Under the pieces are notes generated by a model. That model ran no database searches, was not told the DNA's origin, and was given only the letters and a program-made list of their open reading frames with translations. Shown here one piece after another: positions 15,700 through 25,600 of a DNA stretch of 64,000 nt. Positions within the stretch are counted from its first letter, which is position 1. Each line of letters begins with the position of its first letter. The stretch is from Cyanoderma ruficeps (lineage: Eukaryota; Chordata; Aves; Passeriformes; Timaliidae): assembly GCA_008694505.1 (NCBI GenBank), contig VZDJ01000594.1, positions 13,568,014 to 13,632,013 of the forward strand. Reading direction: 5' to 3'. Made by a program: the position numbers and the translations under genes.

Positions 15700-16100
15700 G
15701 AGGTCGCCCCGACCTGTGTTCAGGACTTCTCACTCGGCCTTGTGGAAAGGCCGGCTGTACCACCACGGCAGCGACTCCCCAGGCCGGTTCCCGGTGCTCC
15801 GCAACCTGCTCGGGACATGGAGAAGGGCACCGTTATCCCGGCTACTTTCCGCTGCTGCCGCTAGGCTGTGCTCCCCGTCCTTGGACCGCGGGAGCGGCGG
15901 CGGAGACCGGCCGGGGGCTCCGCCGGGGCCACTGCCTGGGTTGTGGGGGAGGCCGTGCTGGAGCGGGGCCGGGAGGGTTGAGTGAATCAGCCCCTCTCAG
16001 AGTCGCCCGGCGGGGACTTCCGAAGGGAACAGGCTGGGCCATGACACATCCACGGCCGGAGGATGCCGCGTGGAGCCGGGGATACCGCCAGCTCCCGGGA
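15700..16100. promoter_or_regulatory. Orphan CpG island, no gene assigned
   Basis: This short interval is dense in CpG (GGAGCGGCGGCGGAGACC, CCCGGCGGGGACTTCC and others) while both flanks are not. It is about 2.3 kb upstream of the CYP27A1 start and 6.5 kb upstream of WNT6. I can find no coding exon attached to it. It may be a promoter of a non-coding RNA, an upstream CYP27A1 promoter, or a developmental regulatory island. Confidence 0.5.
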
Positions 16101-17896
16101 GGTCCTCCAGTGCTGGGTCAGCCCAGCTTGGCGACAAGCACAGCAGAGGCGGGAGAGCAAATGCTGTCTTTAGCCATGGGGATGTAGAGCTGGGGGTGGC
16201 GGGTCACATCCTGTGTGTCACTTTGCCCCAGGGATGCTGTGACTCTACCCATCCCACAGACCCATTGTCAGGTCCGACCTCATCTCACTGGTGGGACCTG
16301 CGGGTGCAGATGCAGGCACTGTGGGGCACCCTGCCTCTCTGTCCCTCAACCATCCACCACACACTGCTTATGGAGGGTACTGGCTGCTGCTCCTCCTCAG
16401 AGGGACAGACAGCTTCTTTATGTGACTTGTGCAATGTCACCCAGGAGCTGGAAATCTTTCCCAGAGCTGCATCCACTAACCCCGATTTGCTCTCCCACAG
16501 ATGGTGGGGAGGAAGTGGGGTGACCCAGGGGAGAGCATCCCAGGAAAGCCCAGTCTGTGAAAAGGCTGATTCTGGGTCCTGAGGATTGTAAACAGCTCAA
16601 AGCACTGAACTGGAGATAGCCTGTTACATCAACTGTGTGTCACCACCCTGTCACTGCCTGAGTCATGAGCCATGCTGGGGCCAGTGGGGCTGCAAAGGGG
16701 GACATGGGGAGATCAAGAGAGATGCAGACAGATCCCAGGTCTGGAAACAGCTGCTCTTCTCCGACACAGAGAGTTCAAGTGGGATCCTCTTGGCCCTCTC
16801 CCAAAGGTCCCCTTCCCCTCATTTCCCTCTATCTGACCCCTTAGGCCTGAGCAGGGGCTTGGGGACAGCATAAAGCTTTTGAAACAAGAGGCAAATCAAC
16901 CAACATGATGGTGTGTCCCCCACGACTACCATGGAGGGCTCAGCACCTGGCAGAAGGTTGTGATCCAGGCTCCCCCTGCTTTGTGCCCCACGGGACCCTG
17001 GTGGGCCAGGACCTTTCCCTGAAGACGTGAGAGTGGCTTGCTGGAGAGAACCCGGGGCTGGCATGCTGTTATCACAGGAGACGGGAGGCAGCCCCAGGCT
17101 GCTCTCAAGTGGTCCTGGCTGATTAGTGACTTCAAGTGCCTACGGAGTTATTCTAAGTCAAGTAGGAGCCGACCCGAGACCAGCAAGACCAGTGCCGGGC
17201 TTTCCTGGAGTTTCCCACATCACATCTGCTCCCTGCCAAATTCTCTGAGATGGGGAGGTGTCTCCTCTTTCCATCTGCTCTCCTCGTCCCTTACTCCTCC
17301 TGCAAAAGGCTGTTTGCTCCAGCCTAAAGCAAACCTGATTTTATCTCCTGACTCCAGTTCCCTTGGCTGTGGGCCATGGTGGATGCCTCCCACGCAGAAG
17401 TTGTGAAGCCCATTCGGGGACCCGCACACAGAGTGGGCTGTGTGTGCTGCCACATGACATCATGTTTACAGCCTGCGGGGGCCCAAGGACAGCGGCATCG
17501 CCTGCAGCCAGATATGCGTGTCCTTCCCATGGATGGACAGATGGACGTGTGGGGAGCCGGAACGAGTGGGACTGGCCACAGAGCCATGCCTCCCTGAAGA
17601 GGGGTGGTTTCAGCTTTGTTGTTCTGCAAGCCAGTCTCCTTGGCCTCAGTTTCCCCTTTGGGCAGTGGAGAGTGGAGTCTCTGCTAGCAGTGAGGGTGCA
17701 CTGCTGCAGCAGCACAAAGTCGGGCCCTCAAATTGTTTTGCAGAGAGAAAGGCAAATTTTTTCCCCTTGGGACGTAGATGTTCCCTTCTCTCCCAGGACA
17801 GATGCTGTGTGAAACTTAGGTTGTTTGGAAAGAGCAACAACATCCAGAGCTACATGGGCTCACTAAAGAGTGCTCTTTGGGCCATCCTTTCGCCTG

Positions 17897-18126
17897 TCCA
17901 TCCATCCATCCATCCATCCATCCATCCATCCATCCATCCAGCCATCCACACTTGCAAGTAGCTTTCTCACAGCCATCTCTCTATCCGTCTACTGAGCTGT
18001 CTGCACACTCATCCATCCATCCATTGACAAATGTATACATTACTCTTCCCACCCAGCCCTGTACCTACCCGTCCATCCAGAGAGCTACCCACCCATCTGT
18101 CTGTCCCTCCATCCATCCGTCCATCT
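17897..18126. repeat. (CATC)n microsatellite with degenerate tail
   Basis: A perfect run of CATC units covers 17897-17940, about 11 units. It decays into scattered CCATCCATC, CCCATCTGT and CCATCCGTCC units up to about 18126. Confidence 0.9.
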
Positions 18127-18734
18127 CCTGCCTGTCAGTTCCCAAAGGATGACCAGCCCTCCCTGAGGGTGTGCAGTGTGCTGACAGGTGTGTGCGCATG
18201 GGTGTGTGGGTCATGCTGGCCACACAAAGTGCTGTGGGCTGTGATGTCCCAGGCTATGTCCAGCCATGGGGCAGGGCCAGGAGTGCTGGCCAGGGGGAGG
18301 GGGACTTGTCTAATTTAAGAATGGGCCCCACAGTCGCTGTCAGCACCGGGCAGCTCTGATCTGGGGACAGGTCCTCATCAGCTCTGCTTGCTGCCCGCCA
18401 GCCTGACATGAAAGGGCTCTGCACCCCGATAAGGCCCCAGACGCTTGGTCCCAGAGGTGGGTAGCATTGTGACCAGGCCTGGGGGACCCTGAGGAATAAG
18501 TTCTAGCATGGCTGTCCCCAAATTCACTGTCACTTCAGCACCATGTGGCTTGTGTGTTTGCATCAGTTGGAAGCTCAGCCCTGGGGGCCAGCCTCCACTT
18601 TGAGCACTGGATCATGCCTTGTGTCATCACCATCTCCCACTGGTGACATAACCCCAGGGAGGCCACCATCCTCCTCATCCCCCCGGCTGCCACAGGCCTG
18701 TCTGCTGGCTGCTACCCTGCGCCGGAGTCCCCGG

Positions 18735-18990
18735 CTGTGAGCAGCCATGGATGGGGACCATGTTGTTTTAATAAGATCATTCTCCTCCTGCCGTGAGGTC
18801 GCAACCTGGGCTTATGACATCACAGTGCGCTGCCATGGAAATGCCGGGATGTCACAAACACAGCTCGATGACCTCACTGCAGGAGCAGGAGATGAGGCCA
18901 ACGTGGGTTTGATTGCCAATGTCCTCAGGAATAAAGGAGGGGAGGGACGCTGGGAAAGTATGCGGCCGCTGAGCGCCGGGGTGTTTGGGT
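18735..18990. promoter_or_regulatory. Candidate regulatory block with clustered CRE-like sites
   Basis: Within 70 bases there are TGACATCA (18815-18822), GATGTCAC (from 18848) and TGACCTCA (18869-18876). All resemble CREB/ATF or nuclear-receptor half sites. AT-rich words such as TTTTAATAAGATCATT sit on the left edge. Only motif resemblance is seen; function is inferred. Confidence 0.3.
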
Positions 18991-19067
18991 TGGAAATCGC
19001 CACGCTTTCCCCACAGCGGGAAAGGCCCATTACTTCCTCCCCTGTCCGCTCTCTCCCAGCAGCCAGA

Positions 19068-19092
19068 GCCCCCCCCCCCCCCCCCCCNCCGC
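19068..19092. repeat. Poly-C run with single-base assembly gap
   Basis: A long C-run is interrupted by one N at 19088. The true length is unknown. It may be a G-quadruplex-prone site on the - strand. Confidence 0.8.
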
Positions 19093-19649
19093 CCCAACCT
19101 TCTGGCTGTGGGGTAGGAGGGCAGCTGGAGCCGGGTTCCCCATCCATGCCCTTGGGGGGCTGCATGGTCGGGCAAGAGAGACAGAGCTCAGCAGAGTATC
19201 AGGGCACCAGCCGAGAGGCAGAGCGAGTTCAGTGGGGGGTGCAGGATGGGCCACTCAGGGGATGCTTTGTCTCACAAGCAGACTGGGGATTACTGGGAAT
19301 GCTGTCACAAGAGGCAGAATGGGCTGGAGTCCTGGAGAGGTCTCCTCTCCCTCAAGAGGACTTCAGAGCCATGCTGCTTTATGGAGACAATTCTCTAATA
19401 CAGCATCCTCAAAGCTGGACCTCAAAGCGCCTCTTGGCCCTGCCCAACCACCCAATAACTGTCCCCTCCCCAGCCCATAACCAACAGCTTCTCCTGGGGA
19501 CCAGCCCCTCTGTCCATTACCACTACCACAGCTGAGTTCTCTACCCTCCGCAGACCTTGCCACTGGGAAAAAACATGGCTGGTTGGGGGGGCACCCGTCC
19601 CCCCACCTCTCTGTTGCAGGGGTGCAGGGGTGTCTGTTCTCCCCCTGCA

Positions 19650-19830
19650 TCCTCCATCATTAATTTCCATCAGTGGCCAAGCGGGGCCGGGGCTGCCTGG
19701 GGGTGGCCGAGGAACACGGCGCTTTCCCCTGATAGCAAAAATAAATACATTAAAATTCTTGCAGGAGGCAGAAGAATGCGGGACGGCAGGAAAAAATTGT
19801 TTTATAATTTGTAATAACACAAAAGCCGGG
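19650..19830. promoter_or_regulatory. Candidate conserved non-coding block, AT-rich
   Basis: Against a GC-rich background this block has CATTAATTTCC, AAATAAATACATTAAAATTC and TTTTATAATTTGTAATAAC. Such TAAT-rich words suit homeodomain and Fox factors and are typical of developmental enhancers. Conservation cannot be checked here. Confidence 0.3.
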
Positions 19831-20309
19831 GGGGGCGGGGGGAGTGAGCTGCGAGAGGCGAGGAAAGGCAGAGACAAAGGATCAGCTGCGATGGTGGAGG
19901 CTACTTCAGAGTGGCAGTGGCATACTCTGGATTAGTATGACCACTGTCACCTTGCCCCTTGAAGTAGGTGTGCCTTTGGGACATTGCAGAAGGGAAGGCA
20001 GCAAGAAAATTACTGAAGCTGAGCGAACAGGCAACCACTCCCACTTGCTTAACCAGGTCTCTGCATCTCTGTGCCTCAGTTTCCCCTTGTTAAGGGAGAA
20101 TTTTTATGCAGATGTGAGGAAAGCTGTGAAATAGGGGCAAACTCCTGGCATACACTCCATGGCAGCTCCTCTGATCCAGACACAAGGCAAGGAGCCCACC
20201 TATGTCCACTCTGCCCCACCAGCCCCGCTAAGGGGGCTTTGCCATAAGACCCAGGCAATGGGGCCAGTTCCCATAAGTGTGCTGAGGGCATCACAGCCCC
20301 CCCAGCCCC

Positions 20310-20560
20310 CTCCAGCCTCATGCAGAGCTGACATGATAAGGCTGAGCACCAGCCGCACCTGCTCGCCAAGACGGCACCCCCCCCTCCCACTCCCCTTTTC
20401 GGGGCAAAATCAAAGGGATTTTTCTGCCCTTAGGAAATCAGATAAAGGCTTCTCACCTGCCCCGCGCTGCCTTTGCGAGGAGGCCAGGCGCTAGGGGCGG
20501 AGGGACAACAGGCACTTTCAACACGCCGGCAGATGAGCCGTGCGTTGCAGTGAGCTCTGC
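20310..20560. promoter_or_regulatory. Candidate regulatory block with GATA and E-box words
   Basis: The block holds TGATAAGG and AGATAAAGG (GATA-like), plus CACCTG twice and CAGCTG just outside (E-boxes). The right side is CpG-enriched. The motifs are short and could arise by chance, so confidence is low. Confidence 0.25.
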
Positions 20561-21829
20561 CGGCAGGGGCTGGGCCCCTGGGTACAGTGTCAGCCTCGCC
20601 CAGCCTTAGCAGGGATGTGTCCCCTCCACGGGCTACTCGTTGCAGACTATCCCCCTAGATTAGAGGTGATGTGGTCCCTGAAGCCAGCCAGGATAGAGGC
20701 TGGTGGGTGAAGGCAAAAGGCAACAGGAACAGGGCATGGTGCAGTAGCCCAGATACAGTGCCCAGCTCAGGGAAGACCCCTGTGTCCCTGTGTCCCTGTG
20801 CTATGGCCAGGCCAACTCAGTCCTAGTCAACACGCCAAGGGTACAGACCAGGAGCCATTTTCCTGTGTGGGAGGGCAGAGAAAGAGCAGGTGTGAAGCCT
20901 CCAGAGGTGGTGGGAGTCTCTTACCTCCTGTGCCCAGGAGGGAGAGAATTGTGCCAAGCTGCAGATAAAGCCTGAGTCATTCACCACCAAATGCTGTTAG
21001 CAGGGAGCAGACGTGCCCAGGTGAAGGGGTGAAACTGCTGGTGATCAAGGCAAGGGGAACAGTGATGGGCAAGCCAGGGGTTTGAGATGGGCAGGGTATG
21101 GAAGGCCATGAAGGAGGATAGAGCACAAAGAGCTGTTGAAGGGAGAGTTGGTCTCACCAGCAGCAAGGGCGCTCTGCTTTGCCCATCACGTGTGGAAGAC
21201 ACCTCCTTTTTCCTTGGGGAAACCCAATGGGCTGGCTGGTTTCTCAGTGGAGGTGGGTACAGAGATCAGGTGAGACTCCCCCAGTGTAGCTGTCCCAGGA
21301 TCCATGGCCCAGATGTTGCAGGTTGGGAGCTGCATCTCCAAATTTTGCTGCGAGCCATGAATGGCACAAGAGGAATCAGAGATGCAGAGCGCTGGACTGA
21401 GCACTGGAAAACCATTCCTGAGGCTCCTCTGTGGGGAGAATTGGTGTGGCAGTCTATGGGCTCCTCCTGCCCCCAGCTACCCAGCCCTTGTGTGGCCCCC
21501 TGCTACCTTCTGGGAGCGTCAGCTTCCTCCTGCCCCAGGCAGCTCCTGCTGCTCCTCCTCTTATGATCTACTGCTGGGGACTGTCTCTGTTCTAGGTCCC
21601 AGCTGCCCCTGCAGTGAAACCACCATAAACAAGATGTCCATAACCGTACTCTTCTGGTCTCCTTGCTCCTGCGGCCGGCTCGACTGTTCTCCTGCTTGCC
21701 CCTCTGCCCCAGGCTTGTCTCTCCAGAGTGCTGGAGCTAAGTGTTGGGAGATGCACGTGAGGGGTCACTCCTCCAGCTTTCCCAGGCGGGACAGACTGGT
21801 CTGAGGACAGGCAGAGTCATGGAGTCAGG

Positions 21830-22110
21830 GTTGTGCCAGGCGAGCCCAGTCCAGGGACAGGGGCCAGGCAGGACTGTGCTGGTGGCAACACAGGGACGCC
21901 AGGTTTGGGCAAGGCTATGCCAGGGGTGCCGCGGTCGGGCAAGAGTGTGACAAGGAGGTGTCGGGGACACCTCGAGGCCAGGTGGGGTTTGACAGGGCTG
22001 CGGCAGGATCCCGAGTAGAAACGGGCAGGGCTGTGCCAGGCAGGTCTGTGCCGAGCAGGTCCGCAGCAGGTCCCGGGGCTTCGGGGGCAGGACTGTGCCA
22101 GCCAGATCCG
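21830..22110. repeat. Degenerate tandem array upstream of WNT6
   Basis: Variants of GGCAGGACTGTGCCAGGC recur roughly every 20-40 bases (for example near 21833, 21870, 21910, 22025 and 22085). The array ends about 450 bases before the WNT6 start codon and overlaps the left part of its CpG island. The repeat is imperfect. Confidence 0.5.
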
Positions 22111-22660
22111 TAAAAAGGGCTGCACGTTCAAACGCGGCGGCGGGACGCGGGGCCGGACAGGCTGCGGCCACCGTCCCCTACCGGAGGGTGCTCGTGCCCG
22201 TGTCGTGTCCGTGGCTCTGCGCTGGGAACGGAGCCTGGCACCCGGGAGTCCCCCCGCCCGGCCCGCCCTGTCCGTCCCCCCGGGCTCCGGTTTCCCTGCC
22301 GGAGCAGATGCTTTCGCAGCCCCGTCCCTCCTCCTTCTCCTTCTCCGGAGCAGCCTCCGCGCCGCGCTCCAGCCGCCCGGAGGTGCCTGCCCAGCCCAGC
22401 CCAGCCCGGCCCGCACTACCCCACCGGTCGCGCTGCCTGCCTGGCCCGGCCCGGTGGAGGGAGACAGCGGGCACCCACCCGCCGGGGCCCCGGCCGGACC
22501 TCGGGGTTGCCCGGCTCCCGGCGAGTGGCGTGGAGCGAGTTCGACGCTTTCCTCAGTCCTGGCAGGATGCTGCCTTTCTCCCGGACTCAGCTGGGGCTCT
22601 TCTTCATCCTCCTCTGCCCCGCTAACATCATCGGGCTCTGGTGGTGAGTAGGACACCCCG
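21950..22660. promoter_or_regulatory. WNT6: CpG island over WNT6 promoter and first exon
   Basis: CpG density is high from about 21950 through the first coding exon, with many CCCGGC, GCGCC and CCGCCC words. A CT-rich tract (TCCTCCTTCTCCTTCTCC) lies at about 22327. No TATA box is obvious. Transcription most likely starts within this island. Confidence 0.65.
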
Positions 22661-25600
22661 GGGGGGAGTGGGGGGCGGGTAAGCAGGAGGGCACGCAGGG
22701 TATCTCGATCTTTGGTGGTGGTCCCCCCCCAGCTTGGGGGCAACAGAGTCCCCTACATCCAGGCACCACTTGGGTCGGAATTGCTGCTCACTGGCTGTTC
22801 TGATCCAGACTGGGGCACCCATATACTGTCAGGGTTTGGGCACACAAGTGCGTTGGAGGCAGAGGCTTGGGGATCCCCAGGAGTATAGGGCACACAGGTC
22901 CTGTGGTGAGAGTTGCACTTTGCCTCCCCGCACCCCCCGCCCACAGCCTGGGAGGCTTGTATGCCTGAGGGGTGGGCAGGGGGGCTTAGTGGCTTCCAGA
23001 CCCCTTCAATAAGTCAAATTTAATTAAAAGCCTTAGGGTCCCTACAGTGTCCCCCCTGAATGGTGACCTGGACACAGCAGGGACAAAACCCCTATTTGTA
23101 GTGGTGCCCTCATCAAAGGCAGAGACGGTGCCTTGCAGGATACCAGAGGGGGTGGGGGATTCATTACTTGCACAGAACTGGGACCCAGCCTTGGAAAGCC
23201 CAGGTATCTGTCGAAACATGAACTATTTAAATCTATTAAGAATTTCACCCAGCCTGTCTTTATCCGGTTTTAAGTGCTTAGATTCCAGCTCCCCGGCGTG
23301 CCGTCCGGGCTATCATTCATTATCTTAGGCTATTCGTCTCCACATTGTCACAGTCTTTTGACCCCTAAAATAAAGCTCTCCATAAGCCTTTCCCCTCACG
23401 GTCCCCTGCCTGCCCACCAGTGATTTATTCCACATCTCCATTCCATAGCCAGTTTGCTAGCCCTGGCTCCAGGGCTGCAGTGGGGGCCTTTGTGTGTGTA
23501 AATGGTGCTGTTACAGTCAGTTGTACATCAGCTGAGAGTTTGTCCCTGGAGCTCATGTGCTGTGTTGATTGCCAGGCAAGGGTTTAACATGGGTCTGAGA
23601 GGGACTTGCCTTGGGTTTTTTTGCTAGAAGAGGGGTGAGCGAGGTAGAGCAAGCCCTGGCCAAGGCAGGGTGCTTGTGGAGGATGTCCACACTCCCTGCC
23701 ACCTACCTCAGGGTAGCTGTGCCATTGCAGGGCATATGCTCTCCTGCTGCCTGAGACCTGCTGTTTTTCCCTGGCTAATCCCCAGACATACACACACCTG
23801 TCCCTTTAGCTGTCCATGCTTTCTCTGCCCCATCCTCATCAATATCTCCAAGTTCATGCCCTGTGCTGCAGCTTTGAGGACATCTGCCTATGGCTGGAGC
23901 AGGTAGAGGTGAAGCAGAAGTTCATTTTGCCTTCACTTCAGGGGCAGGCAGACAGCACCAACAAGGGCAGGGTGCTGGGGTACCAGTGCCCCTTGGCCTG
24001 TGTGGTCAGAACTGCATCTCACCATAGAGTCTGGGTCCTGCTGGTGCCATGTGTGCACAGGCAGCAGCGACTTTGGGAGATTAGCAGGATTTGGCAGAGG
24101 AGGGCAAGGGGTCAAACTTGTTTTTTTCTTCTTTTAAGAAAGAAGAAAAGGAATGCTTATTTTAAGAATAATAACTCAGCTGCCTGATGCACATCAAATG
24201 CACTGGGCAGTGAAGTAGTTTCAGGGGGATCACCAGCTCACACTCTGCTTCACTCTGGAGCCAGCGAGCTGGGAAGAGGTGATGGGGGGATGAGGCCAGT
24301 ACCACCAAACAGATGTGCCAGGTTTCCTGGGACAGGGCATAGGAGCAGCTGGGTGATTCACGAACTGCTTCCCTCAGAGTCTGGTGTTTTGGCCCCTGGC
24401 TGAGATCATCCCAGGGAGCCCTTCCTGTGTGGGGCAGAGGAGTCCAGACACTCAAGACAGGCATCTGCTCCTGGTACTGGTCCCCTCTCCCAGGTCTGGG
24501 TAGCACTGGTGGGCTTTGCTGTTGGTGGGGAGGGATTCAGAGGAGCAGCTGTGTGTTGTTTCAGAGTTCCTGGAACCTCCAGGACTGGTGGCATTGATAG
24601 ACCTGTTCTTTATTGTCACTGATGCATAGGGACTTTGGTGGCACACCTTTGTGTGTGCATCACTGGGCACCTGTGGGTGCTTATCCAAGGGGTCATTTTC
24701 CCCTGGCCAAGAAAGAAATGTCTTTACAAATTTACCCTGAGTACATAATCTGTGTGGTAGGGGGGATGCAGGAGTTGCCTGTTCAAGCCAACTTTTCCCC
24801 CCACTCATGATCTAATTTGTGAGAGTGGTGTGGTGGGCTGTAGCTGGGCTGGATCTCAAGAGGCACAGTCCCAGCCCAGGCAAGCAGCCGGGCCTGGCCA
24901 CTCATGGATAGTAACTGTGCCCATTGGGATCCTGGCAGATGGATGCACCTATGGAAAAAGATTCAGGTATGATGTACAAGCACTGACATCCTGCTAGTGA
25001 CATTGTAGCCTGAGACAGAGCATCCTCATTGTGTTAGGATGTCCCCAGAGAGCTCACTGAAGACACACACCTTTCCCTGGCAAAAGGGAGCAGGCTTTTG
25101 GTCAGCGGTCAGTGCCAATGGAAGATCTGTCACTCATGTGCTGCTGGCACCTTGATTAGTGCCAAAGCTGCAGGGAGTAGGCTCTCCTTGCTCCCACCAG
25201 CTCTGTAAATTCTTTCTTCCTCCTCCTCCGTTCTTTACACGTTTCTTGCTCAGCCCCTTGTGCAACAGTGATTTCTCCCTGAGCAGGACAGGTAGGGACT
25301 GCCTGGGGCTCCTGAGCTGGCCCAGAGGCTGCAGAGATACGGAGCAGACAAACTTAGTGCCGGAGGAACCCCAGGGCAGGATTTCAGCCAAGCCGGTTTG
25401 CAGCTGGTCTGTGCTTCCAGGAACAGAGGCACTCTGGGGGTGGGGGCAAGCAAAGCCAGCCTCCCTGGTGCCTGTTGGCTCTCCATGGGCATGGCTGAGA
25501 GCAGGCTGGAGATGGAAGAGAAAGCAAGGGAGAAAATTCCAGCTGAAATATGCTCTGCTCCAGCTGTGGGTCTGAGGGGGCCCAGAGGGATGGACACCTG

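Larger units (their letters stand above)
16101..21829. other. CYP27A1-WNT6 intergenic region without coding exons
   Basis: No exon of a recognisable protein was found on either strand. The interval contains a CATC microsatellite (17897-18126), a C-run with a one-base gap (19068-19092), and blocks resembling conserved regulatory DNA, listed separately. It separates two divergently transcribed genes, so most regulatory content here could serve either CYP27A1 or WNT6. Confidence 0.45.

Noticed and set aside
15312..15766. Open frames spanning the N gap
   Set aside because: They run through undetermined bases and a decayed CR1; the apparent openness is an artefact.
17897..18126. CRISPR-like or other spaced repeat array
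   Set aside because: The repeats are contiguous tetranucleotide microsatellite units without spacers, in a vertebrate genome.
21817..22743. 308-codon antisense frame across the WNT6 promoter
   Set aside because: Explained by the degenerate array and the CpG island; no domain and antisense to WNT6 exon 1.
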